NCBI GenBank assembly: GCA_009929055.1
Contig: SABI01000052.1
Location: 1-12,178 of the forward strand
DNA length: 12,178 nucleotides
Reading direction: 5' to 3'
DNA from: Spirochaetia bacterium
Lineage (GTDB): Bacteria > Spirochaetota > Spirochaetia > Sphaerochaetales > Sphaerochaetaceae
Numbering within the stretch: position 1 is the first letter of the stretch; each line of letters opens with the position of its first letter. Below are positions 8,601 to 12,178 of the stretch, in pieces. The position numbers and the translations under genes were made by a program. The notes beneath the pieces are model-generated. The model did not search any database. It had not been told where the DNA came from and saw nothing but the letters and a program-made list of their open reading frames with translations.

Positions 8601-8788
8601 GGAACAATTACGTTTACCCAATAGAAAGGAACTTCAGCAAACTGCTCTTGAGGTAATCTGACAAGAGAGAAAGCTCCTAGGGCTAAAATTGTTATCATCA
8701 ATATGTTAATAAGGACAGGTTTGGTAACTGAAAACCTTCCTACGCTAAACACTTTTTGTTGCAATCCATTATTGTTATTATTATTCAT
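5657..8788 (-). CDS. RND-family efflux transporter, inner-membrane pump
   Basis: Predicted 1043-residue proton-driven RND exporter of the AcrB-like type, full length for the family. The first membrane helix is at about 24-45, a large periplasmic porter region at about 46-345, membrane helices 2-6 at about 346-500, a second porter loop at about 565-865, and the last helices from about 870 to 1030. The TM4 motif LGLIVDHAIVVIEN has Asp414 but His415 where AcrB has its second Asp (408). The TM10 segment GIAVNDAIVLISF has Asn942-Asp943 where AcrB has Lys940-Asn941. Substrate is not predictable; the AcrB-like architecture favours organic compounds over metals, since the Met-rich metal relay of CusA is not apparent. 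The N-terminus MNNNNNNG is an odd six-Asn run. The start has GGAG 8 bases upstream. The gene lies 31 bases after the adaptor gene and overlaps the channel gene by 4. Confidence 0.95.
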   Translation of the reverse strand: MNNNNNNGLQQKVFSVGRFSVTKPVLINILMITILALGAFSLVRLPQEQFAEVPFYWVNVIVPYPGASAEDLESSVTVPVENAFTGMNKLKKISSTTSEGLSVVRVEFDDGISNQEFQTLYQDAQTRFNQVKLPDGTLSPIVDDFSSADFLPVIEVIVSGNVPYSQLQEESSYLRDAILRVRDVADVDIVGLPERQILINLDPSRVAALGLSINEITRAIQEENRVIPGGTLNTGSREYLLRTLGSINSIEDFSDVIVRRSSTGNGTIRVSDVASVVNGFDPDSSISRFNGQTSVSLTVTKVPRGSSVSVVEGTKAIVEKGQQMFTNGSEITLFNDSTVQIASSLSVLTTNALLGLVILVFILWLFIGFRNAIMTALGIPIAFALTFIILDLLGETVNTNTLFGLVLVLGLIVDHAIVVIENSYRLRLEGYDRHQAAIIGTDQVVWPIIAATGTTVAAFLPLMIIPGTIGKFLRVIPLTVTIALIVSTAEALIILPSHFAEWGKRGEAKMKKRKRQPGQWFNGVQSGYQKLLKGLYRFKKTMLLLAVVVIVGAFSLISTLNTDLFSAEDFSYFTIDIATPIGSSISSTDKVVRQFEEVLLSKIGKGEIVSISSSVGSSAGFSTGSASNLAKITVDLYEADEGRIRSIDEIIEEIKKETYYIAGADQVFYRKAQNGPPSSAPIGYKLSGDNYSELIAASEDLKNYLNTIETLNTVESDYQKGSPELRIRLNKERASALGISVSTLGSFVRSRFEGVTIGTYFEDNNEVPIVVRTDYNGTAKYADLEQSLIPTTDGRLVPFSSVASIELSSSFGSIKRVEGNREIGVSADTAPGVQTSLIDEMVTSYWNSTLSNRYEDITFSAGGDFAEFSTLLLDILRVFLLGLFLIYLILGAQFNSYSQPLLILLSIPFAFVGVILYLFFSGTPFSTTVIYAGVALAGIAVNDAIVLISFINELSDSGVKVKDAIFEAAGKRIRPILLTSLTTIGGLLPTAIGIGGSSVVWGPMASTIMFGLIFSTMSALFIIPLFFGLLYDKKVKQPKGSAV

Positions 8789-8819
8789 TTATAAGTCTCC
8801 AAGAGTCTCACCTTTTTTC

Positions 8820-9941
8820 CTAGTTCTCTGCCACCACAGCATCTCCATCTTTCACACTATTTAGTCCACTCACGAGAACTTTTTCGTTTTCAAGAACCTC
8901 ATCTGGGTCACTTGTCTCAACTGCTGTATAATCTCCATAGGTATCAACAATACCGACTTCAAGAAGTTTGACATTTGAGGAGGCATCTACTCTGTAGACA
9001 TATGTTTTATTATTACGATAGACCATAGCAGCGTTAGGAACAATGAGGTGCTTGATGGCATCTTTATTTATAATTGAAACTTCAGCTGTCACTCCCGAGG
9101 GAATAATTGATGGGTCGGGATTATCGAAATCAACAAGGACTGTCCAAGACCCAGTTCTCGCATCACTTCCTGCACTTATTGCTTTGACAACTCCATCGAC
9201 TGTATAGACCTTTTGAGGGGTGGCTATTGTTATAATAGCTTCATATCCTTCTTTGATGAGAAATACTTGAGATTGACCCACACTAAGAGTGAGTCTAAGT
9301 GTATCTGTATCAACGATTTTTCCAATTATTTGTCCTACTCGAATAGAGTCCCCTATTAATAAAGAAGAATCTTTTTCTGCAACTCTGCCTTTAATAACAG
9401 AGGAGATAGTTACATCATTCAAACTCTCTTTTGCCCTTTTCAATTGGGCTTCAAGACCACTTAAAGATGACTTACTCACATTTAATTGACTCAAAGAGAT
9501 AGCCCCTCTTTCATATAGTTTCTCATTTGCTTCTAATTGTTTTCTACTATTTTCTACCTGTTTTTCAACTTGATCATAATTTAGATTAGCTATGGTATTA
9601 TTTAGATGGACTAACACCGCCCCTTTTTCTACAGATTGGCCAAGTTCAAAATCGATAGATTCTATAGTTCCTGCAGTATTTGATCGTATAAAAGCCTCTT
9701 TTTGACCGTTTATTGTACCACTAGCAAATAGTTTACTTCTTAATGGTTTCCTTTCTACAAGAACTGAGGAAGAAACAATTTCACTATAATCAGTCGTTCC
9801 ACTCACATCTTCTACATTCCACGTAGAGGAGGCTGTTTGGTCTGTATCAGTTATTGCTTCATCACTTTGTTGGTTAAAACAAGAGACGAATACTAACGAA
9901 AACAGGGCTAGTAACACAAATATGGCAATCGTTTTTTTCAT
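8820..9941 (-). CDS. RND efflux periplasmic adaptor (membrane fusion protein), lipoprotein
   Basis: Predicted 373-residue periplasmic adaptor that links the RND pump to the outer-membrane channel. The signal peptide is MKKTIAIFVLLALFSLVFVSC with the lipidated cysteine at residue 21; the -3 residue is Phe, unusual in enterobacteria but tolerated in spirochaetal lipoproteins. It should be tethered to the inner membrane. Domains in order: a low-complexity linker to about 55; first half of the lipoyl domain at about 81-115 (IRSNTAGTIESIDFELGQSV); an alpha-helical hairpin at about 121-176 with its turn near ERGAISLSQL; second lipoyl half at about 177-213 (SVIKGRVAEKDSSLLIGDSI); then beta-barrel and membrane-proximal domains, including YRNNKTYVYRV. 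The start at 9941 is preferred over the in-frame ATG at 9968: AAGGA lies about 8 bases upstream of it and it begins the signal peptide cleanly, whereas the earlier ATG has no Shine-Dalgarno. First gene of the operon. Confidence 0.9.
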   Translation of the reverse strand: MKKTIAIFVLLALFSLVFVSCFNQQSDEAITDTDQTASSTWNVEDVSGTTDYSEIVSSSVLVERKPLRSKLFASGTINGQKEAFIRSNTAGTIESIDFELGQSVEKGAVLVHLNNTIANLNYDQVEKQVENSRKQLEANEKLYERGAISLSQLNVSKSSLSGLEAQLKRAKESLNDVTISSVIKGRVAEKDSSLLIGDSIRVGQIIGKIVDTDTLRLTLSVGQSQVFLIKEGYEAIITIATPQKVYTVDGVVKAISAGSDARTGSWTVLVDFDNPDPSIIPSGVTAEVSIINKDAIKHLIVPNAAMVYRNNKTYVYRVDASSNVKLLEVGIVDTYGDYTAVETSDPDEVLENEKVLVSGLNSVKDGDAVVAEN

Positions 9942-9982
9942 CTTTCTAATCCTTCTTTTTATAATCATTTTATATATGTAAT

Positions 9983-10010
9983 TATACTATTAATAGACAT
10001 AATATACTAT
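9983..10010. repeat. Helically phased direct repeat and palindrome upstream of the efflux operon
   Basis: TATACTAT occurs at 9983-9990 and again at 10003-10010, exactly 20 bases apart, so both copies lie on the same face of the helix. Between and overlapping them is a perfect 10-base palindrome CTATTAATAG (9987-9996), which covers the candidate -10 of the operon. This arrangement could be a regulator site, but simple A/T-rich composition makes chance repeats plausible. Confidence 0.35.
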
Positions 10011-10019
10011 TTTTGTAAA
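9990..10019 (-). promoter_or_regulatory. Candidate promoter of the efflux operon
   Basis: On the minus strand TTTACA (10019-10014, 5 of 6) is followed after 18 bases by TATTAA (9995-9990, 4 of 6). A start near 9983 would give about 40 bases of leader to the preferred adaptor start at 9941. The region is so AT-rich that alternatives exist, for example a TATAAT at 9986-9981 with no good -35. Low certainty. Confidence 0.3.
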
Positions 10020-10207
10020 TATAAATATATCTTATACTTCTTGGCAACCAAAAAGAATAGATTTCTCTAATATATAAGCAAAAGAGTCTTCACATACACT
10101 TTCCTCTTTTAAATGTACCTTCTAAGGCATCTTTTATAAAGGGGGAAAATACAATTTCTTCACTATTATATACTTAAAAAAATAAAGAAGTAAGTGTACG
10201 TTCTCTC

Positions 10208-10236
10208 TTGATTACTATACATCTGTATAGTAATAT
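10208..10236 (+). promoter_or_regulatory. Candidate promoter giving a leaderless DUF72 transcript
   Basis: TTGATT (10208-10213) and TAATAT (10231-10236) are 17 bases apart; each matches consensus at 4 of 6. The predicted start falls at about 10243, the A of the DUF72 ATG. An alternative -10, TATAGT (10226-10231), would also leave only about five leader bases. The inverted repeat at 10211-10234 occupies the spacer. Both hexamers are weak, as is common for regulated promoters. Confidence 0.4.
10211..10234. promoter_or_regulatory. Perfect 10-bp inverted repeat, LexA/SOS-box-like operator
   Basis: ATTACTATAC (10211-10220) and GTATAGTAAT (10225-10234) are exact reverse complements around ATCT. 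The central 20-mer TACTATACATCTGTATAGTA matches the Escherichia coli SOS consensus TACTGTATATATATACAGTA at 15 of 20 positions with the same length and symmetry, but has CTAT-N8-ATAG instead of CTGT-N8-ACAG. It ends 8 bases before the DUF72 ATG, lies in the candidate promoter spacer, and controls a gene pair containing a Y-family polymerase homologue, a typical LexA target. An unrelated TetR- or MarR-type repressor could use such a site too. That it is an operator is likely; its assignment to LexA is inferred. Confidence 0.6.
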
Positions 10237-10242
10237 TGCTGT

Positions 10243-11034
10243 ATGGCAACAATACTCATAGGAACATCAGGATATAGCTACAATGAATGGGTAGGACCTG
10301 TATACCCATCAGGGACAAGGCAAGATCAATTTCTCTCTTTATATGCGACTCAGTTTTCAACTGTTGAACTTAATTTCAGCTATTACAAGATGCCAGAAAA
10401 AAAGCAGTTACAGATGATGAAAGAGAGTACCCCTTCATCTTTTGGATTCTCCATTAAGGGACATGAGTCTCTCACTCACACTATCGATATAGAGAAGTGG
10501 AAAGAAGATGCTCATACCTTTATAGAGGCCATAGAGCCTCTCGTGGATGAGGGGAGGCTTGAAGCAATCCTCTTACAATTCCCCTACTCTTTTCATTATG
10601 AAGTGAATCAAAGGCGCTATTTAGATGCTCTTTTGAGGGAGTTTTCTCCTTTTCCACTAGCTGTCGAATTTCGTAATAGTATGTGGTACAACAGCCGCAC
10701 AATTGAGGCCCTTAGCAACAGGAATGTTGCATTCACTTCCTTAGATCTACCACAAACCAAAGGAACTCCCCCAATGATGGATGTTCATACATCACCTATT
10801 GCATATGTTCGTCTTCATGGAAGAAATGGCGACTCTTGGTGGGGGTCAGACGCAGCATCTCGTTATGATTATCTTTACAGCACAAAAGAACTTGAAGCAA
10901 TTGCTGCTCGAATTAAAACTATTGGAGAAAAGAGTAAAAAAGTATTGGTCTATTTCAATAACCACAGACGAGGTCAGGCCGCTAATGGTGCCAAAGAATT
11001 GATGAGCCTTCTTTGTATAAAAGGATCTGTATGA
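10243..11034 (+). CDS. DUF72 (YecE-family) protein
   Basis: Predicted 263-residue soluble cytoplasmic protein of the DUF72/YecE family, a TIM-barrel-like fold whose biochemical activity is not established. Family hallmarks seen: IGTSGYSYNEWVGPVYP at about 6-22, FSTVELNFSYYKMP at 38-51, SIKGHESLTH at 70-79, LEAILLQFPYSFH at 106-118, LAVEFRNSMWY at 139-149, AYVRLHGRNGDSWWG at 187-201 and VYFNNHRRGQAANGAKEL at 236-253. The length is normal. The start is fixed by the family N-terminus and by in-frame TAG and TAA codons at 10228-10233. No Shine-Dalgarno precedes it, unlike most genes here, and an operator-like inverted repeat ends 8 bases upstream, so translation may be leaderless. Its stop overlaps the next gene as ATGA. 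Pairing with an ImuB-like gene suggests a DNA-damage role, which is inference. Confidence 0.93.
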   Translation: MATILIGTSGYSYNEWVGPVYPSGTRQDQFLSLYATQFSTVELNFSYYKMPEKKQLQMMKESTPSSFGFSIKGHESLTHTIDIEKWKEDAHTFIEAIEPLVDEGRLEAILLQFPYSFHYEVNQRRYLDALLREFSPFPLAVEFRNSMWYNSRTIEALSNRNVAFTSLDLPQTKGTPPMMDVHTSPIAYVRLHGRNGDSWWGSDAASRYDYLYSTKELEAIAARIKTIGEKSKKVLVYFNNHRRGQAANGAKELMSLLCIKGSV

Positions 11035-12178
11035 AAGAATCAAATGCCACGATTATCCATATCAACGTTATAGAATTTTATGCATCAATAGCAGTAGCAA
11101 AAGAGCGAAGCCTACACGAAAAAGCATTCGTTATCGCTCAAGATGAAACACACAAGGCAACAATACTTAGCCCTTCAATATATGCACGCAAAGAGGGTAT
11201 TGAGAGAGGAATGAACGTTGCCTCTGCTAAACACTTGGTTCCCAACTTGTTAGTGATAGCTCTAGAAGAAATCGAGTATCTAAAAGCTCAAAAAGTAATG
11301 TATGAAATAGCATGTGAATATACTCCCACTATTGAAAACAGAGATAAAGGACATCTTTACTTAAATATGAGTGGCACATCCCGTCTTTTTGGCCCCCCTG
11401 TTGATAGTGCAGTTCACATAGCAAGAGATATCAGTCAAAAACTCTCAATTTCTCCAGCAATTGCAATAGCTACAAATCGTCTTGTCGCTAAAATAGCAAC
11501 AAGGGCAATACGCCCTTATGGAATTACCCATGTTCCTTTAGGAGAAGAGAGGGATTTCCTCTCTGTTCAAGACATCTCCTTCTTACCAGGATTATCTCCT
11601 TCTACTACACATCTTTTACGTGGAGCAGGAATGAAAGATATTGGAAGCATTGCCCTATTAGATGATGAAGAGGCAATTGCCCTTTTGGGGAAAGATGGTA
11701 TTAATCTGCGCTCTTGGGCAAGAGGAGAGGATAATAATGGGTTTGAAAATCCTTTTTCACAAGAGAGAAATATTGAAACACACGTAGATTTTGCCCATAG
11801 TACTCATACTATAACAACTCTCAAGGCGGGGCTTATTCAAGCAATGGTTGAACTTGGAGGTAAGCTAAGAGTTGCTTCATTAGGGACTTGTCGAATAGAA
11901 ATGGCCCTCTATTGGGTTGATAAGAAGATCTCCTACGCCACAATCACATCAAAAAAGTTATTAATATGGGAGTCTGACCTTATTGCACTAATAGATCCTC
12001 TTATTGAAAAAGCCCTTAATAGGCGCCTAGAGATGATTGGAGTTGATGTAAGAGCCTCTTTGCTCTCCCAGTATATTGTAGAGGGAACTCTTTTTGAAAA
12101 AGATTCATTAGAAAAAACGATACGTATTCAACACTCTATTGACTCTTTACGAGCAAGGTTTGGCAACCATGCGATACT
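11031..12178 (+). CDS. Y-family DNA polymerase homologue, ImuB-like, lacking catalytic carboxylates (3' end cut by window)
   Basis: 382 residues are visible and the frame is still open at the window edge. The fold is that of DinB/ImuB. Palm: IIHINVIEFYAS (8-19) corresponds to IIHVDMDCFFA of DinB. Fingers: ILSPSIYARKEGIERGM (45-61). Palm again: GHLYLNMSGTSRLFG (107-121), SPAIAIATNRLVAKIAT (141-157). Helix-hairpin-helix thumb: LPGLSPSTTHLLRGAGMKDIG (185-205). Little-finger-like domain: about 248-378, ending DSLRARFG. All three metal-binding acids are replaced: DinB Asp8 by Asn12, Asp103 by Gly107 and Glu104 by His108. The segment LYLNMSGTSRLFG resembles ImuB, the inactive subunit that recruits DnaE2 and the clamp in translesion synthesis. 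It starts inside the DUF72 stop (ATGA), implying translational coupling. DinB is excluded as an active enzyme, but the exact subfamily and any C-terminal clamp-binding motif lie outside what can be seen. Confidence 0.85.
   Translation, partial: MKESNATIIHINVIEFYASIAVAKERSLHEKAFVIAQDETHKATILSPSIYARKEGIERGMNVASAKHLVPNLLVIALEEIEYLKAQKVMYEIACEYTPTIENRDKGHLYLNMSGTSRLFGPPVDSAVHIARDISQKLSISPAIAIATNRLVAKIATRAIRPYGITHVPLGEERDFLSVQDISFLPGLSPSTTHLLRGAGMKDIGSIALLDDEEAIALLGKDGINLRSWARGEDNNGFENPFSQERNIETHVDFAHSTHTITTLKAGLIQAMVELGGKLRVASLGTCRIEMALYWVDKKISYATITSKKLLIWESDLIALIDPLIEKALNRRLEMIGVDVRASLLSQYIVEGTLFEKDSLEKTIRIQHSIDSLRARFGNHAI

Larger units (their letters stand above)
9942..10242. other. AT-rich divergent intergenic region
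   Basis: About 300 bases separate the divergent adaptor and DUF72 starts. The left end holds the candidate efflux promoter and the TATACTAT repeats; the right end holds the 10-bp inverted repeat before DUF72. The middle (about 10020-10200) has no convincing gene, RNA or strong terminator. The only symmetry seen there is AAAAGAG (10080-10086) against CTCTTTT (10104-10110), which is weak. No divergently encoded regulator gene is present. Confidence 0.6.

Noticed and set aside
9942..9968. Earlier ATG of the adaptor gene at 9968
   Set aside because: No Shine-Dalgarno precedes it, and it would add nine basic residues before an already complete lipoprotein signal peptide; AAGGA is correctly placed for 9941.
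10080..10110. AAAAGAG / CTCTTTT inverted arms in the divergent intergenic region as a terminator or operator
   Set aside because: Only seven A/T-rich pairs with a 17-base loop and no useful T tail; likely chance in this composition.
10781..11002. Overlapping open frame inside the DUF72 gene
   Set aside because: It runs in another frame through conserved DUF72 codons and has no ribosome site or family features; a shadow frame.
11031..12178. Calling the Y-family gene an active DinB (DNA polymerase IV)
   Set aside because: All three catalytic carboxylate positions are substituted, so catalytic activity is not supported.
1..12178. CRISPR arrays, insertion sequences, tRNA or rRNA genes
   Set aside because: No regularly spaced repeats, transposase motifs, terminal repeats or cloverleaf/rRNA sequences were seen on either strand.

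Overview
The window reads as chromosomal DNA of a low-GC (roughly 35-40% by eye) diderm bacterium that meets oxygen or peroxide. Evidence for two membranes is two TolC-type outer-membrane channels and a complete RND tripartite pump. Shine-Dalgarno sequences are strong (AAGGAGG, GGAGGG). Two lipoprotein signal peptides are present, one with Phe at the -3 lipobox position, a relaxed form tolerated in spirochaetes. A spirochaete is my best guess; no rRNA or other phylogenetic marker is present to confirm it.

Layout. 1-96 (+): probable 3' end of an unidentified gene. 131-1522 (+): TolC-family outer-membrane protein with no matching transporter gene in the window. 1618-3132 (+): complete monofunctional heme catalase with a near-consensus promoter overlapped by a Fur/PerR-type box, followed by a terminator hairpin. 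3312-3962 (+): unrecognised lipoprotein with its own strong promoter and an inverted repeat next to it. 3977-4002: hairpin in the gap between convergent genes. 9941-4047 (-): three-gene efflux operon transcribed adaptor lipoprotein, RND transporter, TolC-type channel; the last two overlap by ATGA. 9942-10242: AT-rich divergent intergenic region with several symmetric elements. 10243 to the window end (+): DUF72/YecE protein overlapping by ATGA a Y-family polymerase homologue that continues to the right edge.

How the genes work together. The adaptor, RND pump and channel make a self-contained efflux system spanning both membranes. The catalase is a separate peroxide-defence unit, probably controlled by a metal-dependent Fur-family repressor. 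The right-hand pair is the most interesting part. The Y-family protein has lost all three carboxylates that bind catalytic metal, as in ImuB, the non-catalytic partner in mutagenic translesion synthesis. The pair sits directly behind a perfect 10-bp inverted repeat resembling an enterobacterial-type LexA (SOS) box. The DUF72 ATG has no Shine-Dalgarno and lies at about the predicted transcription start, suggesting a leaderless, damage-inducible DUF72-ImuB-like operon. That regulation and function are inferred; the sequence features are directly visible.
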